DNA from: Aestuariibaculum sediminum
GTDB lineage: Bacteria > Bacteroidota > Bacteroidia > Flavobacteriales > Flavobacteriaceae
Length of the DNA stretch: 64,000 nucleotides
Assembly (NCBI RefSeq): GCF_014596945.1
Contig: NZ_JACVXB010000006.1
Span: forward strand, 1,770 to 65,769
Direction: 5' to 3'
The position numbers and the translations under genes were made by a program. Positions 15,863 to 25,923 of this stretch are shown here, piece by piece. Every line of letters begins with the position of its first letter. Within the stretch, counting starts at the first letter, position 1. The notes under the pieces were generated by a model. The model did no database searches. It saw only the letters and a program-made list of their open reading frames with translations, and was not told the DNA's origin.

Positions 15863-16873
15863 ATGTATAATTCAAAAATTATTGGATTAGGAAAATATGT
15901 GCCAGATAACGTGATTACCAATCATGATTTGTCTGAAATGATGGACACCAACGATGCATGGATTCAGGAACGCACAGGAATCCAGGAACGGCGATGGGTT
16001 AAGGAAGGGAGTGATGATACAACTGCCAGTATGGGTGTTAAAGCCGCAAAAATTGCTATAGAACGTGCTAGAATAGATAAAGACGATATCGATTTTATCA
16101 TTTTCGCAACTCTAAGTCCGGATATGTATTTCCCCGGGCCTGGGGTGCAGGTACAACATGCCTTGGATATTAAAACGGTAGGTGCTCTAGATGTGAGAAA
16201 CCAGTGCTCTGGCTTCGTGTATGCCTTGTCGGTAGCCGATAATTTTATAAAAACTGGGATGTATAAAAATATACTGGTTATTGGAAGTGAATTGCATTCG
16301 CATGGATTAGATAAAACCACACGCGGAAGAAGTGTGTCGGTTATTTTTGGTGATGGTGCCGGAGCAGCAATACTAACCAGAGAAGAAGATAAAGCCAATG
16401 GTATTTTATCAACACATTTGCACTCTCAAGGGGAGCATGCCGAAGAGTTGGTATTAATGGCTCCCGGTATGGGAACGCGCTGGGTTAACGATATTTTGGC
16501 AGATAATAACCCGGAAGATGAAAGTTATTTTCCTTATATGAACGGGCAATTTGTGTTTAAAAATGCTGTTGTTCGTTTTAGTGAAGTTATTATGGAAGGC
16601 TTAACTAAAAATAAGTTGAGCACAAAAGATATTGATATGCTTATCCCACATCAGGCGAATTTACGTATTGCTCAATTTATCCAAAAGAAATTTCAATTAA
16701 ATAACGATCAGGTGTTTAATAATATTCAAAAGTATGGGAATACTACAGCTGCATCAATTCCAATTGCTTTAACTGAAGCCTGGGAAGAGGGGAAAATTAA
16801 AGAAGGAGATACTGTGGTTTTAGCTGCTTTCGGAAGTGGTTTTACTTGGGGTAGTGTTATAATGAAGTGGTAA
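15863..16873 (+). CDS. fabH: 3-oxoacyl-ACP synthase III family protein (KAS III)
   Basis: KAS III condenses acetyl-CoA (or branched acyl-CoA) with malonyl-ACP to begin fatty-acid synthesis. The 336 residues contain the Cys-His-Asn triad: Cys115 in RNQCSGF, His in IPHQANLRI and Asn in NTTAASIP, with the typical GxGxG-like end FGSGFTWGSV. Standard FabH is about 320-335 residues. It stands alone, without other fab genes, so it could also be a second KAS III for a specialised product. An 8-bp inverted repeat (ATGTCTAA 15823-15830, TTAGACAT 15854-15861) lies directly before the ATG. Confidence 0.88.
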   Translation: MYNSKIIGLGKYVPDNVITNHDLSEMMDTNDAWIQERTGIQERRWVKEGSDDTTASMGVKAAKIAIERARIDKDDIDFIIFATLSPDMYFPGPGVQVQHALDIKTVGALDVRNQCSGFVYALSVADNFIKTGMYKNILVIGSELHSHGLDKTTRGRSVSVIFGDGAGAAILTREEDKANGILSTHLHSQGEHAEELVLMAPGMGTRWVNDILADNNPEDESYFPYMNGQFVFKNAVVRFSEVIMEGLTKNKLSTKDIDMLIPHQANLRIAQFIQKKFQLNNDQVFNNIQKYGNTTAASIPIALTEAWEEGKIKEGDTVVLAAFGSGFTWGSVIMKW

Positions 16874-16881
16874 GTAAATAA

Positions 16882-16912
16882 AAAACCCAAAACGTATGGT
16901 TTTGGGTTTTAA
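16882..16912 (+). terminator. Terminator of fabH
   Basis: Stem AAAACCCAAAAC (16882-16893) with GTTTTGGGTTTT (16899-16910), 5-nt loop. Confidence 0.9.
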
Positions 16913-17316
16913 AAGCTATTAATCAACTTCAAATTAACATAATATGTTTTCTATGAAGGATATATTAATGTAGACGGGAAAACTTTCTATTTATTGCATG
17001 TGGGGTGCGATTTAACGTCATTTTAACAAAAAAAATCCTGGAGTTCCTAAACTTCAGGATTTTTTATTGTACAATTCTTACAATTTTGATGAAAAAATGT
17101 GTAGACGACTAACTCTAAATAATTAATTTTTTGAATATAAGTAAGAATGCATAAAGTGCTAACGTACAATAAGATGTTTTATTGTATCATCACTTAAATA
17201 ATTTGTATTTTTTTCTATTATTATCGCGTTGCAAGAGAAAATGAATACTTTAAAAATCAAGTTTTAAGTGTTTAATTGGTATTTGAACAGGTAACACTCA
17301 AAGAGTGGGGTTGCGA
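16913..17316. other. Gene-free stretch between fabH and the TonB receptor gene
   Basis: About 400 bp without a frame longer than ten codons from an ATG. It holds one clear hairpin (next entry) and otherwise AT-rich sequence that is probably the 3' untranslated region of the TonB receptor gene. Confidence 0.6.
17034..17063 (-). terminator. Probable terminator of the TonB-dependent receptor gene
   Basis: Stem AATCCTGGAGTT (17034-17045) with AACTTCAGGATT (17050-17061), one G-T pair. On the minus strand eight T follow. It is about 255 bp past the receptor's stop codon. Confidence 0.7.
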
Positions 17317-19776
17317 TTAAATAAAACCTCCGCTGCTTGATTTTGTATTGTTGTCTCTGTTTTTTCTAGATTTAGCTTTGAAATTATTACCGCCAAAGCG
17401 ATAGGACAAACTAACATTCCATGTGTTACTCTCCCAAGTAAAGGCACCTTCCTGAACAAATGGCTTTGTACCGTAAAACGCAAATTCCTGGGTGTTAAAA
17501 ATGTCATTGTAATTTAAACTTAGCAATCCACGGCCTTGAGCAAAACCTATGCGGGCTCCCAGGTTTACAAAATACATCGCTTTCCTTTCAAACTGAATGG
17601 TTTTGTTTTTACCTCTATAGTATCCAAAAGCTGTAAAACTGATGGTTTTGTTAAGGCTAAAATTGTTATACATTCTAAAGTTCCAAAGTACGTTATCTAC
17701 TTCATCGACGATAGTCACAATATCATCTACTGTGGCGGTTTCTATTGGGGCAGTTAATTGCTCGGTAATACCTTTTTGTTTTTGGGAATATAAATCGAAA
17801 CTACCATTGATGTTCCACCATTTAAATGGACGGTAATTACTTGTTAATTCAAAGCCAAAAGCCGATGTGTTATCAAAATTATCACGTGTTAAAATAATTC
17901 GGCCAGAATTAACATCACTTCGGTCTATAAATACCGCTCTGTTGATCTCATTTGAAATTAAACGATAAAATATTCCACCTGTTACAGACCCTTTTCTGTT
18001 ATTTAAAGTGCGCGTATAGTTTGTTTCAATTGAGTTTGTAAATTGGGGCTCTAAATTAATATTTCCGTAGGATGAAATTAAAGGCGTGCTCCATTCTTTT
18101 ATAGGGTTTACCTGATCGATTCCAGGCCTGTCAACACGTCGACTGTAACTTATTTGATACGCATTTTTATCGGAAGCAGTATAGGTGACAAATGCCGATG
18201 GGTAAATTTCGAAGTAATCATTTTTAAATTGTTGTGTGCTTGCCTCTTCCGATGATAAGGCAAATGCATCCTCCATGACGTTTTCGGCACGTATACCTAT
18301 TTGGTAGTTCCATGTCTCTCGAGTGTTACTGTATGTGGCGTAGGCAGAATAAATATCTCTGGTGTAATCGAAGTTTGTGTTGGGTGTTGGTCTTAATATG
18401 CCTTGGTTGTTTAAGGTTACCCCAGTTGAGGTATAGGCGATATCAGAGTTAAAAAGTCTTGTTTGTAAGCCTGCTTCTAATTTTGAGGATTCTGATAACG
18501 GATTGATATAATCTAAATTTAAGGTGACACTTTCACGCTCAGTAAAATTGAAATCCTGATAATCTTTATTAGCCCCTAGAAGATAGTTGAAATCTACCGG
18601 GTTTTCGTTATTGAATGTGTTGTAGTCGGTTTCGAATTCTATATTATGGCCTTCTTTATTAAAGTCTATTTTATAGTCGAAATTATATTGCGACGATATA
18701 TTATCGCCCATGGCATTAAATACCTGTTTTTGATTAAAAGACTGGTCGTTGTAAAACATAGCATTAGTTTCACTTATTGTATTGTTTTCAGAGGTGTTTT
18801 GCGTAGTGAAAATAGAAACGGTATGTTTATCGTTTAAATAAAAATCAATACCAAATTTGTATAAATGTGCTTGTTGTTTGTCTAATGTTTTGAAAGTTTG
18901 TTCTGAGTTGTTCTCTGGTCTCAGTACGATTCCGGTAGTTCTGTTTTTGGAAATAGTATTACTGTAATTACCATAAAAATTAAATTTACCATTTCGGTAG
19001 TTTAAATCGAGGGCACTGTTAAATTTAGCTTCGTATTGGTGAGATAACCCTATCGATACATTCCCATTAAAACCTTGCATCGTATTTTTGTGAAGTACAA
19101 TATTTATAATCCCGCTCATGCCTTCGGGATTGTATTTGGCCGATGGATTCGTAATAAGTTCAATAGATTTGATGGCGGTAGACGGAATTTGTTTTAGTAA
19201 TTGTGCTGTTGGGATATTAGAAAGTTTACCGTCGACCATAACTCTAACATTTTGGTTTCCGCGTAAACTAATGTCGCCAGTTTGTGCATCAATACCCACA
19301 GAAGGAATGCCTACCATGAGCTCTGAAGCACTTCCCGTGGCTGCTAAATCTTTTCCAATAGTAATAATCTTACGGTCTACTTTTTGCTGGATGGTTGAAA
19401 CTTCGGCGACAACAGTAACTTCGTCTAAACCTTCGGCTTCTTCTTCTAGCAATATTTTCCCTAAATTAATCTCGTAGCTGTTTTTGCCAATATTTATGGA
19501 TTTGTTTATTGTTTTGTAGCCTATATATTGAATGTTAACAATTAAACTACCAGGTTCCAGGTTTTTAATTTCGAAGGAACCGTCGTCTTTTGTTATGCCT
19601 CCGGTAATTATTTTTCCACCAGAGGATTTAATAATTACATTGACATACGGTAAAGGTTGATTTAAATTAGCATCTATAACAGTACCAAAAATAGTACCTT
19701 TTTTATCTAAAGAGAGCCCGTAAGAATGAGGGGTGGTTAGTAAGACACACAAGAAAAGTGTACATAGAATTTTCAT
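17317..19776 (-). CDS. TonB-dependent outer-membrane receptor with CarboxypepD_reg domain (OMP beta-barrel family 3)
   Basis: The 819-residue protein has a Sec signal (MKILCTLFLCVLLTTPHSYG), a carboxypeptidase-regulatory-like domain (GTIFGTVIDANLNQPLPYVNVIIKS..., residues about 28-110), a plug domain with the SxSELMxGIPSVGID and ITNPSAKYNPEGMSGIINI motifs (about 115-230), and a large beta-barrel. The plug and the R-rich end (SYRFGGNNF) match the CirA/FepA-unlike 'outer membrane protein beta-barrel family 3' type common in Bacteroidota. No SusD-like partner or TonB gene is adjacent, so the substrate cannot be inferred. Last residues are a hydrophilic tail after the final strand. Confidence 0.88.
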   Translation of the reverse strand: MKILCTLFLCVLLTTPHSYGLSLDKKGTIFGTVIDANLNQPLPYVNVIIKSSGGKIITGGITKDDGSFEIKNLEPGSLIVNIQYIGYKTINKSINIGKNSYEINLGKILLEEEAEGLDEVTVVAEVSTIQQKVDRKIITIGKDLAATGSASELMVGIPSVGIDAQTGDISLRGNQNVRVMVDGKLSNIPTAQLLKQIPSTAIKSIELITNPSAKYNPEGMSGIINIVLHKNTMQGFNGNVSIGLSHQYEAKFNSALDLNYRNGKFNFYGNYSNTISKNRTTGIVLRPENNSEQTFKTLDKQQAHLYKFGIDFYLNDKHTVSIFTTQNTSENNTISETNAMFYNDQSFNQKQVFNAMGDNISSQYNFDYKIDFNKEGHNIEFETDYNTFNNENPVDFNYLLGANKDYQDFNFTERESVTLNLDYINPLSESSKLEAGLQTRLFNSDIAYTSTGVTLNNQGILRPTPNTNFDYTRDIYSAYATYSNTRETWNYQIGIRAENVMEDAFALSSEEASTQQFKNDYFEIYPSAFVTYTASDKNAYQISYSRRVDRPGIDQVNPIKEWSTPLISSYGNINLEPQFTNSIETNYTRTLNNRKGSVTGGIFYRLISNEINRAVFIDRSDVNSGRIILTRDNFDNTSAFGFELTSNYRPFKWWNINGSFDLYSQKQKGITEQLTAPIETATVDDIVTIVDEVDNVLWNFRMYNNFSLNKTISFTAFGYYRGKNKTIQFERKAMYFVNLGARIGFAQGRGLLSLNYNDIFNTQEFAFYGTKPFVQEGAFTWESNTWNVSLSYRFGGNNFKAKSRKNRDNNTKSSSGGFI

Positions 19777-19862
19777 TATAATTGATTTGATTGATGTACT
19801 GTAAGACGATTATCGTTATTTTGTGTTACTGTTTTATGTAATCCTTAACAGTACTTTAACAT

Positions 19863-20225
19863 ATGAAAAAGAAGACACTAGTGCTAGGAGCATCATTAAA
19901 ACCTAATCGATATTCAAATTATGCTATAAAAAGTTTAGTTAGTAAAAACATTGAAGTTCTTGGTATTGGAATTAAATCAGGCAATGTGGAAAACGTAAAA
20001 ATTAATACTGAGTCCTTACCGTTTGAGAATGTACATACGGTTACAATATATTTAAATGCTAAAAACCAAAAACCTTATTATAATTATATCTTATCCTTAA
20101 AACCAAAGCGCGTCATATTTAATCCAGGAACTGAAAATCCTGAATTATATGAGCTTTTAAAAAATAAAAATATTGATTTTGAGGAAGCCTGTACCTTAGT
20201 GCTGCTTTCTACGAATCAGTATTAA
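19863..20225 (+). CDS. CoA-binding domain protein (YccU-like)
   Basis: The 120 residues form a Rossmann-like CoA-binding domain: [21 protein letters not shown] at the N-terminus, and [21 protein letters not shown] for the second half, as in free-standing YccU-type proteins. Function unknown in general. The last 30 bp overlap the 3' end of the convergent symporter gene. Confidence 0.85.
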   Translation: MKKKTLVLGASLKPNRYSNYAIKSLVSKNIEVLGIGIKSGNVENVKINTESLPFENVHTVTIYLNAKNQKPYYNYILSLKPKRVIFNPGTENPELYELLKNKNIDFEEACTLVLLSTNQY

Positions 20226-21644
20226 GCCAAGAAAAGTAAGCAAGCCATTAATAATTAAAATCTCGAAGCCTATTTGATAGCCGTTAAGAAGATCTACAGA
20301 AAATGTGTTAATTACATAGGATACTAATGGTGCGATAATCGCAATAATCCAAACATAATTGTCTTTTAATTGTTGTTTTGTGAAAATTCCAAAAGCAAAT
20401 AAGCCAAGTAGAGGTCCATAGGTGTAACCTGCGGCCTTAAATAATTCCCAAATTACCGATACATCTTTAAAAACTGCATCAAAAGCAATAATTACAAGGA
20501 CTAATAGTGCGCTTATAAAGGCATGAGCTTGTTTTCTTATTCGTTTTTGGTGTTCCTTAGGCTTTTTCTGAATGTCTAATATATCAATACAAAATGATGT
20601 GGTCAGCGATGTTAACGCCGAGTCGGCACTACTATAGGCAGCAGCAATTAATCCTAAAATAAAAAAGGCTGAGGTTGTGAAGCCGATTTCAGGAAGCATA
20701 GCAATGGTTGGAAATAAATCGTCTTTTCTAGCTGTAATATTGTTATCTATCGCGTATTGGGTTAATAAAAGTCCTAAAACCAAAAACAGAATATTTACAA
20801 AAATTAAAACAACGCTAAACGAAAGCATGTTTTTTTGAGCTTCTTTTATGTTTCGGCAGGTTAGGTTTTTTTGCATCATATCCTGGTCTAAACCTGTCAT
20901 AGTAATGGTAATAAACATTCCCGATAAAAAGCTTTTTATAAAATATTGAGCATTGTTGATGTCGTTAAAAAAGAACACTTTGCTCATGGCGTTAGATTGC
21001 ACATAATGGTACATTTCTGTAGCACTATCCAGTCCTAACGCATTTGCTAAAAAGAATATAGTAACAACCACCGAAATAAGCATGAATAACGTTTGAAGCG
21101 TATCGGTAAAAATAATAGTTTTTATACCGCCTTTAAAGGTGTAAAGCCAGATGAGAAGTACTGTAATTATAACGGTAATAGTAAAAGGAATTCCAAACTG
21201 ATCAAAAACTAAAAGTTGTAATACTTTAGCAACTAAGAACAGTCGGAACGAACCACCTACAATTCGCGAAATTAAAAAGGCTACAGAGCCGGTTTTGTAA
21301 CTTGTAGGACCAAAACGATCTTTCAAATAGGTGTAAATTGAAGTTAAATTCAATTTGTAATAAATAGGAAGTAAAACGTAGGCGATGGCCAAATAGCCAA
21401 AAAAGTAACCAAACACCACCTGTAAATAACCAAACTGTTTAGTTTCTACAGCGCCGGGAACCGAGATGAAAGTAACTCCAGAGAGCGATGCTCCAATCAT
21501 GCCAAATGCCACTAAATACCAAGGCGCCGATTTGTTAGCTTTAAAAAAAGCATCGTTAGAATCTTCTTTTCCAGTGAAATAGGATATTAGAATTAAAACA
21601 ATAAAATAGGCTGCTATTAAAATTAGGATTTGCGTTGGAGACAT
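20196..21644 (-). CDS. Sodium:solute symporter family protein
   Basis: The 482-residue membrane protein has about 13 hydrophobic segments and the SSS family signature: early helix, [40 protein letters not shown], then [38 protein letters not shown], and [15 protein letters not shown]. Transport of a sugar, amino acid or other solute with Na+ is the family role; the substrate cannot be told. Transcribed alone, divergent from recR. Confidence 0.9.
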   Translation of the reverse strand: MSPTQILILIAAYFIVLILISYFTGKEDSNDAFFKANKSAPWYLVAFGMIGASLSGVTFISVPGAVETKQFGYLQVVFGYFFGYLAIAYVLLPIYYKLNLTSIYTYLKDRFGPTSYKTGSVAFLISRIVGGSFRLFLVAKVLQLLVFDQFGIPFTITVIITVLLIWLYTFKGGIKTIIFTDTLQTLFMLISVVVTIFFLANALGLDSATEMYHYVQSNAMSKVFFFNDINNAQYFIKSFLSGMFITITMTGLDQDMMQKNLTCRNIKEAQKNMLSFSVVLIFVNILFLVLGLLLTQYAIDNNITARKDDLFPTIAMLPEIGFTTSAFFILGLIAAAYSSADSALTSLTTSFCIDILDIQKKPKEHQKRIRKQAHAFISALLVLVIIAFDAVFKDVSVIWELFKAAGYTYGPLLGLFAFGIFTKQQLKDNYVWIIAIIAPLVSYVINTFSVDLLNGYQIGFEILIINGLLTFLGLILIRRKQH

Positions 21645-21759
21645 CTGTTGTTAATTAAGGCGGCAAAATACAAAATTTGAATGAAGCTAAAACCTATCGC
21701 TTTGATATTATGTGCGTAATGATTCATTTTATTGGATAAAAAAATATTAAATTCGCAGC

Positions 21760-22377
21760 ATGGAATTTTCATCAAAATTATTGGAACGTGCTGTAAATGA
21801 GATGTCACAATTGCCAGGTATTGGTAAACGAACGGCATTACGTTTGGTTTTGCATTTATTAAAGCAACCAAAAGAGCAAACCAATGGACTGGCCGATGCC
21901 TTGCAGACTATGCGAAGCGACATAAAATTTTGTCGTTCCTGTAATAATATTAGTGATGTAGAATTGTGCGAAATTTGCTCCAGTTCTAATCGTGATGAAA
22001 CGCTGGTTTGTGTGGTTGAAGATATTAGAGATGTAATGGCGATAGAAAATACCAGCTCGTTTAAAGGCTTATATCATGTGCTTGGCGGTAAGATTTCGCC
22101 TATGGACGGGATAGGGCCGCACGACCTAAATATAGAGCCTTTGATAAAAAAAGTTAAAGAAGGCACAATAAAAGAACTCATATTTGCGTTAAGTTCAACT
22201 ATGGAAGGTGATACAACCAATTTTTATATATATAAACAAATTCAGGAATACAATATCAATATGTCTACCATCGCCAGAGGAATCTCGGTTGGTGATGAAT
22301 TGGAATATGCCGATGAGATTACATTGGCAAGAAGTATATTGAATCGTGTTCCGTTCGAATCATCTTTAAAAACTTAA
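21760..22377 (+). CDS. recR: Recombination mediator RecR
   Basis: RecR, with RecO and RecF, loads RecA onto gapped DNA. The 205 residues show the helix-hairpin-helix ([15 protein letters not shown]), the four-Cys zinc finger ([16 protein letters not shown]) and the Toprim domain ([29 protein letters not shown]). A -7-like TAAATTCG (21748-21755, one mismatch) sits 4 nt before the ATG. Confidence 0.96.
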   Translation: MEFSSKLLERAVNEMSQLPGIGKRTALRLVLHLLKQPKEQTNGLADALQTMRSDIKFCRSCNNISDVELCEICSSSNRDETLVCVVEDIRDVMAIENTSSFKGLYHVLGGKISPMDGIGPHDLNIEPLIKKVKEGTIKELIFALSSTMEGDTTNFYIYKQIQEYNINMSTIARGISVGDELEYADEITLARSILNRVPFESSLKT

Positions 22378-22430
22378 AAACTGAAAAGATCAAAAAATTA
22401 ACCTAAGCTAAAATCTGCACCAACTTCCCT

Positions 22431-23531
22431 TTGAAACTCTCAATAGTCATTTTAAATTATAATGTACGCTACTTTTTAGAGCTTTGCTTAAAAAGTGTGC
22501 AAGCTGCTATAACAGATATTGATGCCGAAATTATTGTGGTAGATAACGATTCAGAGGACTCCAGTTGCGAGATGGTCAAAACACTATTTCCAGACGTAAC
22601 CCTAATAGAAAATCATGAGAATTATGGGTTTTCAAAAGGGAATAACATTGGAGTAGCAAAAGCAAAAGGAGAGTATATATGTATATTAAATCCAGATACT
22701 GTTGTCGCCGAAGATACCTTTTCGCAATTGATACAATTTGCCGATAGTAAAACTAAATTGGGCATCGTTGGGTGTAAACTTATTAATGGGGTTGGAGAAT
22801 TTTTGCCTGAAAGTAAGCGCAATGTGCCGTACCTTAAAGTAGCTTTTAAAAAATTACTTGGTAATCCAGGGTATTATTATGCCAACCATATTAATGAAGA
22901 TGAAATAGGTATGGTTAGGATTCTTGTCGGGGCTTTTATGTTTTTAAAACGTGAGGTTTATTTTGAGGTTGGCGGGTTCGATGAAGCATATTTTATGTAT
23001 GGAGAAGATATCGACTTGTCTTATACCGTACGTAAAGCAGGTTATAAAAACTACTATTACGGAAAAACCACTGTAATTCATTATAAAGGAGAAAGTACCG
23101 TACGAGATAAGCATTATGTGCGTCGTTTTTATGGTGCGATGCAAATATTCTACAGGAAGCATTTTAAAAAGAATTTATTATGCGATATGACGGTTTGGTC
23201 GGCAGTTAAAATGGCGTATTTTCTAAATTCTGTTCCAGTTAAAAACAAAAAAGATATAGAAAGATATGCGTTTATGTCTTGTTGTATGAACGAAAGACTC
23301 AAAGCGGTTTTGCCTAAGGAAGTGCTTTTAACAGAAAGCTTCGATAACATAAAGGATGAAACCGAAATTATCTTCGACGGAAGCTCATGGTCTTTTAAAT
23401 CTATTATCTCTGCAATTCAACAAAAAAAGACATCTAAATCTGTTACTTACAAAATATTACCTAAAAACAGTTCTTACATCATAGGGAGCGATAATGCCGT
23501 GTGTAAAGGTGAAATTATAAGTTTAAGTTAG
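22431..23531 (+). CDS. Glycosyltransferase family 2 protein (rhamnosyltransferase-like)
   Basis: The 366 residues begin with a GT-A domain: SIVILNYNVRYFLELCLKSV, VDNDSEDSS, GFSKGNNIG, CILNPDTVV (DxD-like), and MYGEDIDLSYTVRKAGY, close to WbbL/rhamnosyl-type GT2 enzymes. The last 110 residues are an extension. I use the TTG start at 22431 because no ATG lies in frame before the strand-1 motif. It sits 53 bp after recR and is followed by the E2 gene with its own promoter element. It is far from the main polysaccharide locus, so it may serve another glycan. Confidence 0.85.
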   Translation: MKLSIVILNYNVRYFLELCLKSVQAAITDIDAEIIVVDNDSEDSSCEMVKTLFPDVTLIENHENYGFSKGNNIGVAKAKGEYICILNPDTVVAEDTFSQLIQFADSKTKLGIVGCKLINGVGEFLPESKRNVPYLKVAFKKLLGNPGYYYANHINEDEIGMVRILVGAFMFLKREVYFEVGGFDEAYFMYGEDIDLSYTVRKAGYKNYYYGKTTVIHYKGESTVRDKHYVRRFYGAMQIFYRKHFKKNLLCDMTVWSAVKMAYFLNSVPVKNKKDIERYAFMSCCMNERLKAVLPKEVLLTESFDNIKDETEIIFDGSSWSFKSIISAIQQKKTSKSVTYKILPKNSSYIIGSDNAVCKGEIISLS

Positions 23532-23572
23532 TATTATTTGAAAATTGTTTAAAGGAATTGACGATTTTTAAG

Positions 23573-23580
23573 TAATTTTG
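23573..23580 (+). promoter_or_regulatory. -7 element of the E2 gene (TAATTTTG)
   Basis: It matches TAnnTTTG, followed by CA, 37 bp before the ATG. No clear -33 TTG. Confidence 0.5.
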
Positions 23581-23617
23581 CAAGCGAAAAATTAAAACTT
23601 AGTATTACTTTATTGAT

Positions 23618-24946
23618 ATGGCAAAATTTGAACTCAAATTACCTAAAATGGGAGAAAGTGTTGCAGAAGCAACCATAACATCTTGGTTAAAGGAAGTAGG
23701 CGATACTGTTGAACTGGATGAAACCGTATTAGAAATTGCAACCGATAAAGTGGATAGCGAGGTTCCAAGTGAAGTTGAAGGTGTACTTTTAGAAAAGCGA
23801 TTTGATGTAAATGATGTAGTTCAAGTAGGTCAAGTAGTTGCCATTATAGAAACACAAGGTGAAAATGGAGTAGCTGTTAATGAGGAATCATCGCCTTTGG
23901 AAGTAAACTCAAAGGAAGAGGAAATTGCTGTTGAAGAAGTTGTAGAGTCTATCAAAAAAGTGAAAGAAACTTTAGAGCCAGTTACCTCTACGGAAGATAG
24001 GTTTTATTCTCCTTTAGTAAAAAACATCGCGAAACAGGAAGGGGTTTCCCAGGAAGAACTAGATGCTATTTCGGGAACAGGTAAAGAAGGACGCGTTACC
24101 AAAAACGACATATTAGACTATATAGCTAATAAAGGGACTCAACAGGTTGAAACAAGAAGGTTGGAGTCTAAAACTGACGAACAACCTAAATCGGCTCCAC
24201 AACCCAAAATCACTCAGCCACCTGTTATTAGTAGTGGCGAAGATGAAATTATCGAGATGTCGCGAATGGGTAAACTTATTGCTCATCATATGGTTGAATC
24301 TGTACAAACCTCAGCACATGTTCAAAGTTTCATAGAGGCCGACGTAACTAATATATGGAATTGGAGAAAGAAAGTTAAAGATGGTTTTATGAAGCGTGAA
24401 GGTGAGAATTTAACTTTTACGCCAATCTTTATGGAAGCCATAGCCAAAGCGTTACGAGATTATCCGTTAATGAATATATCAGTTCAAGGTGATTCTATAA
24501 TTAAGAAAAAGAATATTAATTTAGGTATGGCAGCATCGTTGCCTGATGGCAATTTAATTGTTCCGGTAATTAAGAATGCCGATCAATTAAATTTAGTCGG
24601 CATGACCAAGCAGGTTAATGATCTGGCTAATCGTGCCAGAGCAAATCAATTAAAACCTGATGATATTCAAGGAGGAACCTATACGGTAACCAATGTAGGT
24701 ACTTTTGGAAGTATTATGGGTACACCAATTATCAATCAACCGCAAGTGGGTATTTTAGCGCTCGGAGCTATTCGTAAGGTTCCAGCTGTAATCGAAACCC
24801 CAGAAGGGGACTTTATAGGCATAAGGTACAAAATGTTCTTATCGCACTCTTATGATCACCGTGTTGTGAATGGAGCGCTAGGAGGTATGTTTGTTAAAGC
24901 AGTTAAAGATTATCTCGAAGCCTGGGATGTAAATAGAGAAATTTAG
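23618..24946 (+). CDS. Dihydrolipoamide acyltransferase (E2) of a 2-oxoacid dehydrogenase complex
   Basis: The 442-residue protein has a lipoyl domain (residues 1-77, lipoyl Lys44 in ATDKVDSEVPSE), an acidic linker, an E3-subunit-binding domain (about 127-168) and a catalytic domain (about 210-442). The catalytic end reads SHSYDHRVVNGALGGMF; His414 is present, and Asn418 stands where most E2 enzymes have Asp. The closest pattern is that of branched-chain or general 2-oxoacid E2. No E1 or E3 gene is adjacent, which is normal in this group. Confidence 0.9.
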   Translation: MAKFELKLPKMGESVAEATITSWLKEVGDTVELDETVLEIATDKVDSEVPSEVEGVLLEKRFDVNDVVQVGQVVAIIETQGENGVAVNEESSPLEVNSKEEEIAVEEVVESIKKVKETLEPVTSTEDRFYSPLVKNIAKQEGVSQEELDAISGTGKEGRVTKNDILDYIANKGTQQVETRRLESKTDEQPKSAPQPKITQPPVISSGEDEIIEMSRMGKLIAHHMVESVQTSAHVQSFIEADVTNIWNWRKKVKDGFMKREGENLTFTPIFMEAIAKALRDYPLMNISVQGDSIIKKKNINLGMAASLPDGNLIVPVIKNADQLNLVGMTKQVNDLANRARANQLKPDDIQGGTYTVTNVGTFGSIMGTPIINQPQVGILALGAIRKVPAVIETPEGDFIGIRYKMFLSHSYDHRVVNGALGGMFVKAVKDYLEAWDVNREI

Positions 24947-24966
24947 TATTTTCAAAATAGTACGAA

Positions 24967-25003
24967 TAAAACCAACCTACAAAACGGTTGGTTTTATTTT
25001 TTA
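24967..25003 (+). terminator. Terminator of the E2 gene
   Basis: Stem TAAAACCAACC (24967-24977) with GGTTGGTTTTA (24986-24996), 8-nt loop, then T-rich sequence. Confidence 0.85.
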
Positions 25004-25124
25004 CACCTTTCCAATTTAGTATCTTTACCCGATACAAGCAGAACGATTAATAAAAAACGCCTTTTTAATTGTTTTATTTAGTTTAAAATGAATTCAAAAG
25101 GCCATAAATGCGTAATATTAAAGA

Positions 25125-25901
25125 ATGCAACTTAATTTAAACAAGCCCATTTGTTTTTTTGATTTAGAAACAACAGGTGTTAATATAACATCGGATAGAA
25201 TTGTTGAAATAGCTATTTTAAAAATTCATCCTAATGGTAAGGAAGAAAGTAAGCGTTGGTTGGTAAATCCAACAATCCCTATCCCAAAAGAGGTAACGGC
25301 AATTCATGGAATCTCTGATGAGGATGTTGCCGATAAGCCCACTTTTAAAGAGCTGGCAAAGGAGATTTATAATTTAATTAAGGATTCCGATTTAGGAGGA
25401 TTTAACTCTAACCGATTTGATATTCCGCTTTTGGCGGAAGAAATGTTACGCGCCGATGTTGATTTCGATATGAAAAACAGGCTAGCAGTGGATGTACAAA
25501 CTATTTTTCATAAAATGGAACAACGTACATTAAGCGCAGCCTATAAGTTTTATTGTGATAAAAACCTTGAAGACGCGCATACTGCCGAAGCTGATACTTT
25601 GGCAACCTACGAAGTTCTTAAAGCACAAATTGCTAAATATGACGAACTAGAAAATGATACGAAGTTTTTAGCTGAATTCAGTTCTAGAAAACGTTTTGCC
25701 GATTTTGCAGGTTTTATTACATATAACAAAAATGGCGAAGAATGTTTTTCTTTTGGTAAGCACAAAGGTAAATTAGTTACCGAAATATTAGAAAGCGAGC
25801 CTGGGTATTTTGGTTGGTTACTTAATGCCGATTTTCCGTTATACACCAAAAAAGTACTCACCTCAATAAAGCTAAGGAGTTTAAATAATAAGTTAGGTTA
25901 G
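25125..25901 (+). CDS. DEDDh 3'-5' exonuclease with ExoX-like C-terminal domain
   Basis: The 258 residues begin with a DnaQ-type exonuclease: CFFDLETTGVN (Exo I, Asp-Glu), NSNRFDIPLL (Exo II, Asp) and DAHTAEADTLAT (Exo III, His and Asp). A second domain (about 190-245, CFSFGKHKGKLVTEILESEPGYFGWLL) matches the C-terminal domain of exonuclease X-like proteins. Role in DNA repair or proofreading; it is not the replicative epsilon subunit, which lacks this domain. First gene of a compact run with the FAH protein (22 bp), Hpt and cinA. Confidence 0.85.
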   Translation: MQLNLNKPICFFDLETTGVNITSDRIVEIAILKIHPNGKEESKRWLVNPTIPIPKEVTAIHGISDEDVADKPTFKELAKEIYNLIKDSDLGGFNSNRFDIPLLAEEMLRADVDFDMKNRLAVDVQTIFHKMEQRTLSAAYKFYCDKNLEDAHTAEADTLATYEVLKAQIAKYDELENDTKFLAEFSSRKRFADFAGFITYNKNGEECFSFGKHKGKLVTEILESEPGYFGWLLNADFPLYTKKVLTSIKLRSLNNKLG

Positions 25902-25923
25902 TTTACTGTCAATTTAAATCCAT

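Noticed and set aside
15964-16398. A 144-codon frame opposite fabH
   Set aside because: It lies wholly within the strongly conserved fabH frame and has no start signal or recognisable domain.
19118-19477. A 119-codon frame opposite the TonB receptor plug domain
   Set aside because: The plug-domain motifs on the other strand explain the open frame.
20196-20225. Overlap of two convergent genes as a possible frameshift
   Set aside because: Both proteins are full length and end as in their families; a 30-bp 3' overlap is ordinary in compact genomes.
24869-24871. Idea that the E2 is a dead enzyme because of Asn418
   Set aside because: Asn occurs at this place in at least one active E2p that I recall, and His414 and the rest of the site are kept.
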